This document shows positions 11,800 to 22,168 of a stretch of DNA of 64,000 nucleotides, in pieces. Under the pieces are notes generated by a model. It saw nothing but the letters and a program-made list of their open reading frames with translations. It searched no databases and had not been told where the DNA came from. The translations under genes and the position numbers were made by a program. Location of the stretch: the NCBI RefSeq assembly GCF_001592285.1, contig NZ_BCWQ01000007.1, forward strand, positions 124,001 through 188,000, read 5' to 3'. Source of the DNA: Hydrogenophaga pseudoflava NBRC 102511 (lineage in GTDB: Bacteria > Pseudomonadota > Gammaproteobacteria > Burkholderiales > Burkholderiaceae_C). Numbering within the stretch: the first letter of the stretch is position 1; every line of letters starts with the position of its first letter.

Positions 11800-13307
11800 A
11801 CACCAGCGTCCACCCCCTGCTCGCGCGCCGCTCCAGCGGTGTGCTGCTGCACATCACCAGCCTGCCCGGCCCCCACGGCTGCGGCGACCTCGGCCCCGCT
11901 GCGCGACACTTCGTCGACTGGCTGTCCGCGGCCGGCCAGTCGCTCTGGCAGGTGCTGCCGCTTTCCCCCGCCGGTCCGGGCAACTCGCCCTACCAGAGCG
12001 TCTCGGCCTTCGCCGGCAACCCGCTGATGGTCGACCTCGACGACCTGGTGCGCCAGGGCTGGCTGCCCTGGACACCGCGCCAGGGCTTCGACCACCACCG
12101 CTGCGACTTCGAACGCGTCGCCCCCTGGCGCATGGCCTGCCTGCGCAAGGCCTGGAACGGTTTTTCCGAGCGCGCCAGCGACGAGTGCCGCGCCGCCCTG
12201 GCCGACTTCTGCGCCGAACACGCGCACTGGCTGGACGACTACGCACTGTTCATGGTGCTGGACGAGCGCTACGGCGGCCCCTGGTCGCGCTGGCCCGCGC
12301 CGCTGGCCCGGCGTGAGGCCGCCGCGCTGGACGAGGTGCGCGCGCAATCGGCCCACGCCCTGGGCTTCTGGCGCTTCGTGCAGTGGCGCTTCTGGGTCCA
12401 GTGGCAGGGCCTGCGCGACTATGCGCGCTCGCAAGGTGTGCACATGGTCGGCGACGCCCCGATCTTCGTCGCCCACCACAGCGCCGACGTCTGGGGCCAC
12501 GCCGAGCAGTTCCTGCTGGACGAGCGGCTGGAGCCGCACGTGGTGGCCGGCGTGCCGCCCGACTACTTCAGCCCCACCGGCCAGCGCTGGGGCAACCCGC
12601 TCTACAACTGGGACACCATGGCGCACCACGGCTACCGGTGGTGGAAGGACCGGCTGGCGCACCAGTTCCGGCAGGTCGACATCGTGCGGCTGGACCATTT
12701 CCGCGGCTTCGAGTCGCACTGGGAAATTCCCGCCAGCGAACCGACCGCGGTGGCCGGCCAGTGGCAGCCGGGGCCGGGCCTGCGCTTCTTCGACGCCATC
12801 ACCGACGAGCTCGGTCCGCTGCCCATCATCGCGGAGGACCTGGGCCTGATCACCCCCGAGGTCACTGCGCTGCGCGAGGCCTGCGGCTTCCCGGGCATGC
12901 GCATCCTGCAGTTCGCCTTCGGCAGCGGGCCGAAGAACCCCTACCTGCCGCACAACCTGGAACGCCACGCCGTGGCCTACACCGGCACCCACGACAACGA
13001 GACCACGGTGGGCTGGTGGAACAGTGCACCCGCGGGTGAGCGCCACGCGGCGCTGGACTACCTGGGCCCCTGCATCGCCACCGAGCCGCACTGGACCCTG
13101 GTGCGCGCGGCCTCGCAGTCGGTGGTCAACACCGTGGTGGTGCCGTTCCAGGACGTGCTCGGCCTGGACACCCGCCACCGCATGAACACCCCCGGCATGG
13201 CCACCGGCTGCTGGGAGTGGCGCTTCGAATGGAATCAGGTCAACCACGAGCCGGCCGAACGCCTGGCCGCGATGACCCGTGCCCATGGGCGATGGCAAGC
13301 ACCCTGA
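11796..13307 (+). CDS. malQ: 4-alpha-glucanotransferase (amylomaltase)
   Basis: This 503-residue GH77 enzyme disproportionates short maltodextrins, recycling those released by GlgX so they become substrates for GlgP. The N-terminus [18 protein letters not shown] and [14 protein letters not shown] are typical. Catalytic positions are the nucleophile Asp in [13 protein letters not shown] (about 298), Glu in IIAEDLGLI (about 347), and Asp in [12 protein letters not shown] (about 399). The ATG at 11796 overlaps the glgX stop. It is followed 37 bases later by glgC. Confidence 0.96.
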
Positions 13308-13344
13308 ACACCCCCTTCACCACAACAACCACCGGAGACAACCC

Positions 13345-14604
13345 ATGGACAAAACCTCTCCTCAGCAACTGGCCCGGCGCACCATCGGCCTGGTGCTTGC
13401 CGGAGGCCGCGGTTCGCGGCTGAAGGCGCTCACCGACCGGCGCACCAAGCCGGCGGTGTACTTCGGTGGCAAGTTCCGCATCATCGATTTCGCGCTGTCC
13501 AACTGCCTGAACTCCGGCGTGCGCCGCATCGGCGTGCTCACCCAGTACAAGTCGCACTCGCTGCTGCGCCACCTGCAGCGCGGCTGGAGCTTCCTGCGCA
13601 ACGAGTTCAACGAGTTCATCGACCTGCTGCCCGCCCAGCAGCGCATCGACGAGGACAGCTGGTACCTGGGCACGGCCGACGCGGTCTACCAGAACCTGGA
13701 CATCCTGCGTGCCCACAACCCCGAGTACATCCTGATCCTGGCCGGCGACCACATCTACAAGATGGACTACGCCGAGCTGATCGCCGACCACGTGGCGCAG
13801 GGGAAGAAGTGCACCGTGGCCTGCATCGAGGTGCCGATCGCCGAGGCCAGCGCCTTCGGCGTGATGGCCATCGACGACCAGCGCCGCATCGTCGAGTTCG
13901 TCGAGAAGCCGGCGAACCCGCCCGCCATGCCCGGCAAGCCGGAGGTGTCGCTGGCCAGCATGGGCATCTACGTGTTCGACGCCCCGGCGCTGTTCGCCGC
14001 GCTGGAGCAGGACGCGGCCACCCCCGGCTCCAGCCGCGACTTCGGCAAGGACGTGATCCCGGCCATGGTGGCCGAGGGCCAGGCCGTGGCGCACCCCTTC
14101 GGCATGTCTTGCGTCAAGAGCTCGCCCGAGGCGCCCGCCTACTGGCGCGACGTCGGAACCGTGGAGGCCTACTGGGCCGCCAACCTGGACCTGACCAACA
14201 CCATTCCCGAGCTGGACATGTACGACCGCGACTGGCCGATCTGGACCTACCAGGAGCAGCTGCCGCCGGCCAAGTTCGTGTTCAACGACGACGGCCGCCG
14301 CGGCATGGCGGTGGACTCGCTGGTCTCGGGGGGTTGCATCATCTCGGGCGGCTCGGTGAACCGCTCGGTGCTGTTCTCCAAGGTCCACATCCACTCCTAC
14401 GCCGAGGTCGACGAGGCGGTGCTGCTGCCCGAGGTCGACGTCGGCCGCGGCTGCAAGCTGCGCAAGGTGGTGATCGACAACGGCTGCGTGATCCCGCCGG
14501 GTATGCAGATCGGCTACGACGCCGCCGAGGACGCGAAACGCTTCTACCGCTCGGAAGGCGGCGTGGTGCTGGTGACGCGCGCGATGCTTGAGGCCCTGAA
14601 GTGA
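13345..14604 (+). CDS. glgC: Glucose-1-phosphate adenylyltransferase GlgC
   Basis: This 419-residue enzyme makes ADP-glucose from glucose-1-phosphate and ATP, the committed step of glycogen synthesis. The nucleotide-binding [15 protein letters not shown] is near residues 17-31, followed by [15 protein letters not shown] and SGDH-type [10 protein letters not shown] (about 133-142). The C-terminal left-handed beta-helix is typical of the allosteric domain. The ATG at 13345 follows a good GGAG site, so it is preferred over an in-frame ATG at 13279 inside malQ. Its stop overlaps the GTG start of glgA (GTGA). Confidence 0.97.
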   Translation: MDKTSPQQLARRTIGLVLAGGRGSRLKALTDRRTKPAVYFGGKFRIIDFALSNCLNSGVRRIGVLTQYKSHSLLRHLQRGWSFLRNEFNEFIDLLPAQQRIDEDSWYLGTADAVYQNLDILRAHNPEYILILAGDHIYKMDYAELIADHVAQGKKCTVACIEVPIAEASAFGVMAIDDQRRIVEFVEKPANPPAMPGKPEVSLASMGIYVFDAPALFAALEQDAATPGSSRDFGKDVIPAMVAEGQAVAHPFGMSCVKSSPEAPAYWRDVGTVEAYWAANLDLTNTIPELDMYDRDWPIWTYQEQLPPAKFVFNDDGRRGMAVDSLVSGGCIISGGSVNRSVLFSKVHIHSYAEVDEAVLLPEVDVGRGCKLRKVVIDNGCVIPPGMQIGYDAAEDAKRFYRSEGGVVLVTRAMLEALK

Positions 14605-16130
14605 GCCTGCGCGTCCTCTACGCCTGCTCCGAGGTCTTTCCGCTGCTCAAGACCGGCGGTCTGGCCGACGTGAGCGCGGGCCTGCCGCCAGCCCTGGCAG
14701 CGCAGGGCGCCGACGTGCGCCTGCTGCTGCCGGCCTTTCCGTCCATCGTGGCGGGTGTCGTGCCCGAGGGGCCGAGCCTGCTGGTGCCTGGCGGCGACAC
14801 CGTGGGTCTGCCGCATGGCCTCGGCCCGCGGCCCGGCACCGTGAACGGCCCCACGCCCTGGCTGCGGCGCGGGCACATCGAGGCGTCGGGCCTGCCGGTG
14901 TGGCTGCTGCACGCGCCCGGCCTGTACGACCGGCCCGGCAACCCCTACCAGGACGCCAGTGGCAAGCCCTGGCCCGACGCGGCCGAACAGTTCGCCTGGC
15001 TGGGCTGGGCCGCCGCTCTGCTGGGCACCGGTCTGGACAGCGGCTGGGTGCCCGACGTGGTGCACGGCCACGACTGGCACACCGGCCTGGCCTTCGCCTA
15101 CCTCCACCGGCTGGTGGCGGCTGGCCACCGCCGCCCGGCCGGCGTGTTCACCGTGCACAACCTGGCCTACCAGGGCGTGTTCGGCCCGCAGGTGCGCGAG
15201 CGCCTCGGCCTGCCCGACGAGCTGTTCCACCTGCACGGCCTGGAATTCCACGGCCAGGTCTCGTTCATGAAAGCCGGCCTGCAGTTCGCCGACGCCATCA
15301 CCACCGTCAGCCCGACCTACGCGCGCGAGATCACCGGCGCCGAACAGGGCTGTGGCCTGGACGGCGTGCTGCGCGAGCGGCGCGACCGCCTGCACGGCAT
15401 CCTCAACGGCGTCGACGATGCGGTCTGGGACCCGGCCAACGACGCCCTCGTGCAACCCGGCTTCAGCGCCGACGACCTGCGTGGCAAGGCGGCCGCCAAG
15501 GCGCGGCTGCAGCAGCGCCTTGGCCTGCAGGTCCTGCCCGACGCGCTGCTGTTCTGCGTCGTCAGCCGCCTAACCGAGCAGAAGGGCCTGCACCTGCTGC
15601 CCGGCGTGGTCGACGAGCTGGTGCGCCGCGGCGGCCAGCTGGCCGTGCTCGGAGCAGGCGACCCGCTGATCGAGCAGGCGCTGCAGCATGCGGCGCAGCG
15701 CCACCCGGGTGCGGTGGGTCTGCACATCGGCTACGACGAAGCGCTCGCCCACACCGTCATCGCCGGCAGCGACGTGATCCTCGTGCCCTCGCGCTTCGAA
15801 CCCTGCGGCCTGACCCAGCTCTACGGCCTGCGCTACGGCACGCTGCCCCTGGTGCGCGCCGTCGGCGGCCTGGTCGACACCGTCACCGACAGCAGCCTGG
15901 AAAACATCGATGACGGCCGCGCCAGCGGCTTCGTGTTCCACGAGTTGACTGAAGACGACCTGCTCGCGGCACTGCGCCGCGCCTTCGCCCTGCGGCGCCG
16001 CGAGGCCGACTGGCGCGCGGTCCAGCGCCACGCCATGTCGCTGCGCTTCGACTGGGCGCGCGCCGCCACCGACACCCTCAAGGTCTACGCACTGGCCCGT
16101 GCCGACGCCACTGGCACGGCATCTGCTTGA
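14601..16130 (+). CDS. glgA: Glycogen synthase GlgA (ADP-glucose type)
   Basis: This 509-residue GT5 glycosyltransferase extends alpha-1,4-glucan chains from ADP-glucose. The ADP-glucose-binding [13 protein letters not shown] motif begins near residue 17. The catalytic HGHDWHTGL and the C-terminal [18 protein letters not shown] (Glu near 397) are present. The GTG start at 14601 overlaps the glgC stop and keeps the conserved [14 protein letters not shown]-terminus. It lies downstream of glgC and 33 bases before glgP. Confidence 0.97.
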   Translation: MSLRVLYACSEVFPLLKTGGLADVSAGLPPALAAQGADVRLLLPAFPSIVAGVVPEGPSLLVPGGDTVGLPHGLGPRPGTVNGPTPWLRRGHIEASGLPVWLLHAPGLYDRPGNPYQDASGKPWPDAAEQFAWLGWAAALLGTGLDSGWVPDVVHGHDWHTGLAFAYLHRLVAAGHRRPAGVFTVHNLAYQGVFGPQVRERLGLPDELFHLHGLEFHGQVSFMKAGLQFADAITTVSPTYAREITGAEQGCGLDGVLRERRDRLHGILNGVDDAVWDPANDALVQPGFSADDLRGKAAAKARLQQRLGLQVLPDALLFCVVSRLTEQKGLHLLPGVVDELVRRGGQLAVLGAGDPLIEQALQHAAQRHPGAVGLHIGYDEALAHTVIAGSDVILVPSRFEPCGLTQLYGLRYGTLPLVRAVGGLVDTVTDSSLENIDDGRASGFVFHELTEDDLLAALRRAFALRRREADWRAVQRHAMSLRFDWARAATDTLKVYALARADATGTASA

Positions 16131-16163
16131 TCCGACCACCCTCTGCCTTTGGACTGCACCGAC

Positions 16164-18644
16164 ATGCCCAACACCCTCCCGACGACCGCCACCGGCACCG
16201 CCACCGCCCCGTTCGAGTACGAACAGCTGGAGAACAGCGTCGCGGCATTGCGCGTGTCCATCGCCAACCGGCTGGTCTATGCCGTCGGCAAGGACCTGCG
16301 ATCGGCCACCCGCCGCGACTGGCTGTTCGCCCTGTTCCATGCGGTGCGCGACCGCATGATGCACAAGTGGCGCGAGACGCTGGCGGTCTCGCAGGACAGC
16401 GACGCCAAACGCGTCTATTACCTGTCGATGGAGTTCCTGACCGGCCGCGCGCTCACCAACGCCCTGCTCTCGGTCGGCATTTACGACGACGCCAGGGAAG
16501 CCTGCACCCAGCTGGGCGCCGACTTCGACGCCCTGATCGACCTGGAGACCGATGCTGGCCTGGGCAACGGCGGCCTGGGTCGTCTGGCCGCCTGTTTCCT
16601 CGACTCCATGGCCACGGTCGGACTGCCCGGCATGGGCTACGGCATCCGCTACGACTTCGGCATGTTCGCGCAGAAGATCGTCGACGGCCGCCAGGTCGAG
16701 GAGCCGGACTACTGGATGGTCAACGGCAACCCCTGGGAATTCATGCGCCCCGAGTTCAGCTACGAGGTGCAGTTCGGCGGCCGGCTGGTGCAGGAGGGCG
16801 ACCACGTGCGCTGGGTCGACACCGACGACGTGATCGCCACCGCCTACGACACCGGCGTGCCCGGCCACGAACTCACCAGCGTGTCCACGCTGCGCCTGTG
16901 GACCGCGCGCGCCACCAGCGGCATCAACCTCGACGCCTTCAACAAGGGCGACTACATGCGCGCGGTGGAGGCCAAGAACCAGTCGGAGAACGTCTCGCGC
17001 GTGCTCTACCCCGACGACTCCACCGAGCACGGCAAGGAACTGCGCCTGCGCCAGGAGTATTTCTTCGTCAGCGCCTCGCTGCAGGACATCCTGCGCCGCT
17101 ACCTCAAGAGCCACGGCAGCTTCGAGCAACTGGCCGACAAGGTCGCGATCCACCTGAACGACACCCACCCCGCGCTGGCCGTGCCCGAGCTGATGCGCCT
17201 GCTGGTGGACGAGTACCAGGTGGAATGGGACGCCGCCTGGGCCCTGTGCCAGCGCATCTTCAGCTACACCAACCACACGCTGATGAGCGAGGCGCTGGAG
17301 ACCTGGCCGGTGGACCTGATGGGCCGGCTGCTGCCGCGCCACCTGCGCATCATCTACGACCTCAACGCCCGCTTCCTGGCCGAGGTGCATGACCGCTTTC
17401 CCAACGAGAACGACCTGCTGCGCCGCGTCTCCCTGATCGACGAACACGGCCAGCGCCGCGTGCGCATGGCCTACCTCTCGGTGCTGGCCAGCCACAAGAT
17501 CAACGGCGTCTCGGCCCTGCACAGCGACCTGATGGTCAAGACCATCTTCGCCGACTTCGCGCGCCTGTGGCCCGATCGTTTCAACAACAAGACCAACGGC
17601 ATCACACCGCGGCGCTGGCTCTCGCAGGCCAACCGCCCGCTGTCGGCGCTGATCGACGCTCGCATCGGCACCACCTGGCGCCGCAACCTCGACGAGCTGA
17701 AGCAGCTGCGGCCGCTGGCCGACGATGTGGAGTTCCAGAGCGCCTTCCGCCTGGCCAAGACCCAGAACAAGAAGCGGCTGGCCGAGCGCATCGCGCAGGA
17801 GACTGGCATCGTCGTCAGCACCGACAGCCTGTTCGACGTGCAGATCAAGCGCATGCACGAGTACAAGCGCCAGCTGCTCAACCTGCTGCACGTGGTCACG
17901 CGCTACCAGCAGATCCTGGCCCACCCCAACCACAACTGGGTGCCGCGCACGGTGATCTTCGGTGGCAAGGCGGCCTCGGCCTACTACATGGCCAAGCTGG
18001 TGATCAAGCTGATCAACGACGTGGCGCGCGTGGTCAACCACGACAAGCGCGTGGGCGACAAGCTCAAGGTGGTGTTCATGCCGAACTACCGCGTCTCGCT
18101 GGCCGAGGTGATCATCCCCGCCGCCGACCTGTCGGAGCAGATCTCCACCGCCGGCACCGAGGCCTCGGGCACCGGCAACATGAAGTTCGCGCTCAACGGC
18201 GCACTGACCATCGGCACCTGGGACGGTGCCAACATCGAGATCGCCGAGAACGTGGGGCTGGAGAACATCTTCATCTTCGGCCACCGCACCGAGCAGGTCG
18301 CGGCCCTGCGCGCCAGCGGCTACAACCCGCGCCGCTACTACGACCACAACTACGACCTCAAGACCACCATCGACCGCATCGCCGAAGGCGCCTTCAGCCC
18401 GGAAGAGCCCAACCGCTTCCACGACATCACGCGCACCCTGCTGGAGTCGGACTACTACCTGCTGCTGGCCGACTACGCCGACTACATCGCGACCCAGCAG
18501 AAGGTCGACGAGCTCTACCGCCGCCCGAACGAATGGGCGCGGCAGGCGATCCTCAACGTCGCCGGCATGGGCATGTTCTCGTCCGACCGCACGATCCGCG
18601 AGTACGCCGACGACATCTGGAAGGTCAAGCCCCTCTTCCAGTGA
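16164..18644 (+). CDS. glgP: Glycogen/starch/alpha-glucan phosphorylase
   Basis: This 826-residue GT35 enzyme releases glucose-1-phosphate from the ends of glycogen or maltodextrin. The PLP-lysine signature EASGTGNMKFALNG is near residues 665-678. GNGGLGRLAACFLDSMAT and KRMHEYKRQLLN are classic blocks. Start: ATG at 16164, with a TTG five codons upstream as an alternative. It completes the six-gene glycogen operon with both synthesis and breakdown enzymes. A small GC hairpin follows the stop. Confidence 0.97.
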   Translation: MPNTLPTTATGTATAPFEYEQLENSVAALRVSIANRLVYAVGKDLRSATRRDWLFALFHAVRDRMMHKWRETLAVSQDSDAKRVYYLSMEFLTGRALTNALLSVGIYDDAREACTQLGADFDALIDLETDAGLGNGGLGRLAACFLDSMATVGLPGMGYGIRYDFGMFAQKIVDGRQVEEPDYWMVNGNPWEFMRPEFSYEVQFGGRLVQEGDHVRWVDTDDVIATAYDTGVPGHELTSVSTLRLWTARATSGINLDAFNKGDYMRAVEAKNQSENVSRVLYPDDSTEHGKELRLRQEYFFVSASLQDILRRYLKSHGSFEQLADKVAIHLNDTHPALAVPELMRLLVDEYQVEWDAAWALCQRIFSYTNHTLMSEALETWPVDLMGRLLPRHLRIIYDLNARFLAEVHDRFPNENDLLRRVSLIDEHGQRRVRMAYLSVLASHKINGVSALHSDLMVKTIFADFARLWPDRFNNKTNGITPRRWLSQANRPLSALIDARIGTTWRRNLDELKQLRPLADDVEFQSAFRLAKTQNKKRLAERIAQETGIVVSTDSLFDVQIKRMHEYKRQLLNLLHVVTRYQQILAHPNHNWVPRTVIFGGKAASAYYMAKLVIKLINDVARVVNHDKRVGDKLKVVFMPNYRVSLAEVIIPAADLSEQISTAGTEASGTGNMKFALNGALTIGTWDGANIEIAENVGLENIFIFGHRTEQVAALRASGYNPRRYYDHNYDLKTTIDRIAEGAFSPEEPNRFHDITRTLLESDYYLLLADYADYIATQQKVDELYRRPNEWARQAILNVAGMGMFSSDRTIREYADDIWKVKPLFQ

Positions 18645-18645
18645 C

Positions 18646-18660
18646 GCGGGCGCAGCCCGC
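18646..18660. other. Short perfect hairpin after glgP
   Basis: GCGGGC, loop GCA, GCCCGC: a 6-bp perfect stem directly after the glgP stop and before the sensor kinase gene. No T run follows on either strand, so it is not a classic intrinsic terminator. It could stabilise the glg mRNA 3' end. Confidence 0.4.
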
Positions 18661-18677
18661 ATGACAGAATCCGCCGC

Positions 18678-20174
18678 ATGCGGAACAGCGGCGGATCGTT
18701 GCGGTGGTGGTGGCTCGGCGGCGCGGTGCTTTCCGCTGCAGGCTCGGTCATGATCGCCCGCCAGTCCATCGACGAACAGCGCGCGCTGTTCGAGACCGAC
18801 GCCCGCATCGTGCACCGCCTGCTGAGCCAGCAGGTGGTGCAGCACGATGCCATTCTCGACACCCTGGCCCTGCTGCAACCCGCGCCCGGCGCGCCCGTCA
18901 GCGCCGCGCCCGAACAGCGGCTGCCGTCCCTCTATCCCCACATCCTGTCGGTGCAGCGGCGCGAGCACGGCGCGGCCTGGGCCGACCCCGATCTGGCCTC
19001 GGCGGAGCAGCGCTCGGCGCAGGACCGCCGGCCGGCCCTCGTCCGCCCGGACCTGGCCTCGGGCCGCTACCGCCTGGTGCTCGCCGCCCTGCCCACCGCC
19101 TACGCGCTGACCATCGACCTGCGCGGCATGGTGCCCTGGTCCGAATGGCCGATGAAGCCCGAAGCCAGCCCGGTGCGCGTGGTGCTGGAGCACGAAGGCC
19201 AGCGCGTGGAACTGCAGTCCGGCGATGCGGCGGCTCTGGCCCGCTCGGGCGGCTGGCGCTTCGAATTCCACAAGCACCTGGCCGCTGTCAGCCAGCCCTT
19301 CGGCGTGGTGGCCGAACAGCGGCTGGGCTGGTCACAACTGCCCTGGGGCCTGATGCTGGCGTGGACCACCCTCGTCGCGACGGCGCTGACGCTGGGCGCG
19401 CAGTGGCAGCGCCAGCGCACCGCGCGCCGGCGCGCCGAGGAACTGCTGCGCCTGGGCCAGGTGGCACGCCTGAACACCCTGGGCGAACTGGCGGCCGGCA
19501 TGGCGCACGAGCTCAACCAGCCGCTGACCGCGGTGCTGGCCAACACCCAGGCCGCGCAGCGCCTGCTGGCCGAGGACCCGCCCGAGCTGGACACCGCGCG
19601 CCAGGCCATGGCGCAGGCGGTGGACCAGTCGCGTCGCGCGGCCGAGGTGGTGGGCCGCCTGCGGCGCACGGTGGAACGGCCCGGCACGCCAGACGGTGCG
19701 ACGACCGCCGCCGTGCTGTCGCTGGATCTGGCCGAGGCGGCGCGGCGGGCGGTGCACCTGCTCGAACCCGAGTGCCTGCGGCGCAGCGTCGCGCCGCAGG
19801 TGCAGGCCGACGCCGCGGTGATGGTCGACGCAGACCCGGTGGCGGTCGACCAGATCATGCACAACCTGCTGATGAACGCCCTGCAGGCGATGGACGCCGT
19901 GCCCGTGGCGCAGCGCGCGCTGCAGCTGACCTTGCGCCGCGACGGGGACGCGGGCGAGCTCGCCGTGGCCGACCGCGGCCCGGGCATCGCCCCCGAGGCC
20001 TTGCCGCACCTGTTCGAGCCGTTTTTCTCCACCCGCGACGGTGGTCTGGGTCTCGGCCTGTCGCTGTGCGAGACGCTGGCCCAGGGCATGGGCGGCTCGC
20101 TGGCCGCCGCCAATCAGCCCGGCGGCGGCGCGGTGTTCACGCTGCGCCTGCCGCTGTCCAGGGGCATCGCATGA
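18678..20174 (+). CDS. Membrane sensor histidine kinase
   Basis: This 498-residue kinase has an N-terminal membrane segment (about 10-27), an extracytoplasmic region of about 185 residues, and a second segment (about 216-237). The HisKA domain carries the phospho-acceptor His in GMAHELNQPLTAV (about 276). The ATP-binding domain shows an N box (NLLMNALQAM), ADRGPGIA, and FFSTRDGGLGLGLSL. The periplasmic part matches no sensor domain that can be named from sequence. The stop overlaps the regulator's start (ATGA). A secreted HbpS/GlcG-like protein gene follows the pair and might modulate this kinase, by analogy with Streptomyces HbpS-SenS. That link is inference. Confidence 0.9.
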   Translation: MRNSGGSLRWWWLGGAVLSAAGSVMIARQSIDEQRALFETDARIVHRLLSQQVVQHDAILDTLALLQPAPGAPVSAAPEQRLPSLYPHILSVQRREHGAAWADPDLASAEQRSAQDRRPALVRPDLASGRYRLVLAALPTAYALTIDLRGMVPWSEWPMKPEASPVRVVLEHEGQRVELQSGDAAALARSGGWRFEFHKHLAAVSQPFGVVAEQRLGWSQLPWGLMLAWTTLVATALTLGAQWQRQRTARRRAEELLRLGQVARLNTLGELAAGMAHELNQPLTAVLANTQAAQRLLAEDPPELDTARQAMAQAVDQSRRAAEVVGRLRRTVERPGTPDGATTAAVLSLDLAEAARRAVHLLEPECLRRSVAPQVQADAAVMVDADPVAVDQIMHNLLMNALQAMDAVPVAQRALQLTLRRDGDAGELAVADRGPGIAPEALPHLFEPFFSTRDGGLGLGLSLCETLAQGMGGSLAAANQPGGGAVFTLRLPLSRGIA

Positions 20175-20797
20175 CCAGCCTCTCGCCCACCATCCACCTG
20201 ATCGACGACGACGCCGCGGTGCGCGAAAGCCTGGCGCTGCTGATCGGCACCGTGGGCCTGCGCGTGACGACCTGGGCCGACCCGCAGGCCTTCCTGGACG
20301 GTTTCGACCGCGAGGCGATCGGCGCCATCGTGCTGGACGTGCGCATGCCCGGTATCAGCGGCCTGACCGTGCTCGACACCCTGGTCGCGCAGGGCGTGGA
20401 CCAACCGGTGATCATGCTCACCGGCCACGGCACGGTGGAGATGTGCCGCCGCGCGTTCAAGGCCGGCGCAGCCGAGTTCCTGGAGAAGCCGGTCAACGAC
20501 GAGCTGCTGATCGAGGCGCTGCAGGCCGCCGTGCGCCAGCACGTGCGCACCCGCGAACGCCACCAGGCCGACCGTGCGGCGCGCGAGCGCTACGCGCAGC
20601 TGTCCGAGCGGGAGCGCGAGGTGCTGGGCCTGATCGTCGCCGGCCTGACCAACAAAGAAATCGGCCGTGCGCTCGACCTGTCGCCGCGCACCGTCGAGAC
20701 GCACCGTGCCAACCTGTTCGCCAAGCTGCAGGCCGAGTCGCTGGCGCAGCTGATCCGGCACTACGCAGCGCTGGTGGACGAGGCGTCTGCCGGCTGA
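20171..20797 (+). CDS. FixJ/NarL-type response regulator
   Basis: This 208-residue regulator has an N-terminal receiver domain: acidic pocket IDDDAAVRES, phospho-acceptor Asp in VLDVRMPGISG (about 56), Thr in MLTGHGT, and Lys in FLEKPV. A C-terminal LuxR-type helix-turn-helix follows (LSEREREVLGLIVAGLTNKEI, then SPRTVETHRANLF). It is translationally coupled to the kinase. A palindrome 20 bases after its stop, ahead of the HbpS-like gene, is a candidate binding site. Confidence 0.93.
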   Translation: MTSLSPTIHLIDDDAAVRESLALLIGTVGLRVTTWADPQAFLDGFDREAIGAIVLDVRMPGISGLTVLDTLVAQGVDQPVIMLTGHGTVEMCRRAFKAGAAEFLEKPVNDELLIEALQAAVRQHVRTRERHQADRAARERYAQLSEREREVLGLIVAGLTNKEIGRALDLSPRTVETHRANLFAKLQAESLAQLIRHYAALVDEASAG

Positions 20798-20817
20798 CGA
20801 CCCGGCCGTGGGCGCCG

Positions 20818-20835
20818 CTCCGTAGTTCTACGGAG
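20818..20835. promoter_or_regulatory. 18-bp palindrome upstream of the HbpS-like gene
   Basis: CTCCGTAGTTCTACGGAG has two perfect 8-base arms with a 2-base centre. It lies 96 bases before the ATG at 20931. A related TTCTAC recurs at 20877-20882. There is no T run, so a terminator is less likely than an operator, plausibly for the response regulator encoded just upstream. Confidence 0.5.
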
Positions 20836-20930
20836 CCCGGCGCGTAGCCGTCCGAATGTTGCGAACGGGCGCGGATTTCTACAGTTCTTCCACGGTTGAT
20901 CGAACCGCATTCACCCCCCAGGAGAACCCC

Positions 20931-21422
20931 ATGAAAGCCATCGTTTCTGCCTCTGCCTTCGCCCTGTCCCTGATCGCTTCCGCCGCCAGCGCCCAGGCCG
21001 TGCGCACCGAGAAGAACATGTCGCTCGAACTCGCCAACCAGATCGCCGCCGCCACCGTGGCCGCGTGTGCGGCGAACAACTACAACGTCACCGCCGCCGT
21101 GGTCGACCGCGCCGGCGTGCTGCGCGCGCTGCAGCGCGCCGACAACGCCGGCCCGCACACGGTGGGTGCCGCGCAGGGCAAGGCCTACACCTCGGCTTCC
21201 GCCCGCAACACCACGGCCGCGATGCTGGAGAACGTGCAGAAGAACCCGGGCGCGCAGACGTTGGTGGACATCCCCGGTTTCCTGGTGCTCGGCGGCGGCG
21301 TGCCGGTCAAGGTCGGCAACGAGGTGATCGGCGCGGTGGGCGTGGGCGGTGCGCCTGGTGGCCATCTCGACGAACAGTGCGCGAACGCCGGCATCGCCAA
21401 AGTGGCCGAGTTGCTGAAATGA
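20931..21422 (+). CDS. Secreted HbpS/GlcG-like (heme-binding family) protein
   Basis: This 163-residue protein has a signal peptide (MKAIVSASAFALSLIASAASAQA) and a single GlcG/HbpS domain, with the typical VVDRAGVLRALQRAD, AQGKAYTSASARNT and GGVPVKVGNEVIGAVGVGG blocks. Streptomyces HbpS binds heme outside the cell and tunes the SenS kinase. Other members lie near quinoprotein dehydrogenases. Here the domain is intact and predicted periplasmic. A strong GGAGA site sets the ATG at 20931. Its stop overlaps the ankyrin gene start (ATGA). Heme binding is not proven from sequence. Confidence 0.88.
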   Translation: MKAIVSASAFALSLIASAASAQAVRTEKNMSLELANQIAAATVAACAANNYNVTAAVVDRAGVLRALQRADNAGPHTVGAAQGKAYTSASARNTTAAMLENVQKNPGAQTLVDIPGFLVLGGGVPVKVGNEVIGAVGVGGAPGGHLDEQCANAGIAKVAELLK

Positions 21423-22108
21423 AGACGCTGCGGGTCTTGTCGCTGAGCCTGTCGCTGGCCTTCGGCTGCGTCGGCGCGATGGCCCAGGTCGCGCCCAGCG
21501 TGGCCGAGGCCGCCGCCTACACGGGTCTGCACGCGGCGGCGCACAAGGGCGACGTGGCCAAGGTCCAGCGCCTGGTCGCCTCGGGCGCGGCGCTGAACGC
21601 GACGGATGCCTACGGTCGCTCACCGCTGCACGTGGCCGCGTTCGCCCGGCAGCGGGAGGTGATCCGCGCGCTGGCCAAGGCCGGCGCCGACCTCAACAAG
21701 CTGGAAAACGATCGCTACGACGCCGTCACCATCGCCTCGGTGGCGGACGACGAGGCGACGCTGAAGGTGCTGCTGGAGCTGGGCGCGAGCGCGAAGCATG
21801 TGACCAGCCGCTACGACGGCACGGCGCTGATCGCTGCGGCGCACCTGGGGCACGACGGTGTGGTGCGGCAGCTGATCGCGGCCGGCGCACCGCTGGACCA
21901 TGTGAACAACCTGCACTGGACGGCGGTGATCGAGTCCATCGTGCTGGGCGACGGCGGGGCGCGGCACCAGGCGACGCTGAAGGCGCTGATCGACGCGGGG
22001 GCCAACCTGCAACTGGCGGACCGCAGTGGTCAGACGCCACTGGTGCTGGCGAAGGCCCGTGGGTACTCAACCATGGTTTCTATGCTCGAGAAGGCTGGGG
22101 CGCGTTGA
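21419..22108 (+). CDS. Secreted ankyrin-repeat protein
   Basis: This 229-residue protein has a signal peptide (about 1-22, ending AMA-QV) and about five ankyrin repeats over residues 35-225. Examples are GRSPLHVAAFARQREVIRAL, GTALIAAAHLGHDGVVRQLI and GQTPLVLAKARGYSTMVSML. It is coupled to the HbpS-like gene by an ATGA overlap, so the two secreted proteins are probably made together and may interact. No enzymatic motif is visible. Confidence 0.88.
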   Translation: MKTLRVLSLSLSLAFGCVGAMAQVAPSVAEAAAYTGLHAAAHKGDVAKVQRLVASGAALNATDAYGRSPLHVAAFARQREVIRALAKAGADLNKLENDRYDAVTIASVADDEATLKVLLELGASAKHVTSRYDGTALIAAAHLGHDGVVRQLIAAGAPLDHVNNLHWTAVIESIVLGDGGARHQATLKALIDAGANLQLADRSGQTPLVLAKARGYSTMVSMLEKAGAR

Positions 22109-22168
22109 GCCCCTGGCTCTCCCGTATCGCTTCATGGGACGAGCGCCAGCGGTGGCCGGCTCCGCTCA

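Noticed and set aside
15570..19277. A 1235-codon minus-strand frame opposite glgA, glgP and the kinase
   Set aside because: It is antisense to three clear genes, with composition typical of shadow frames.
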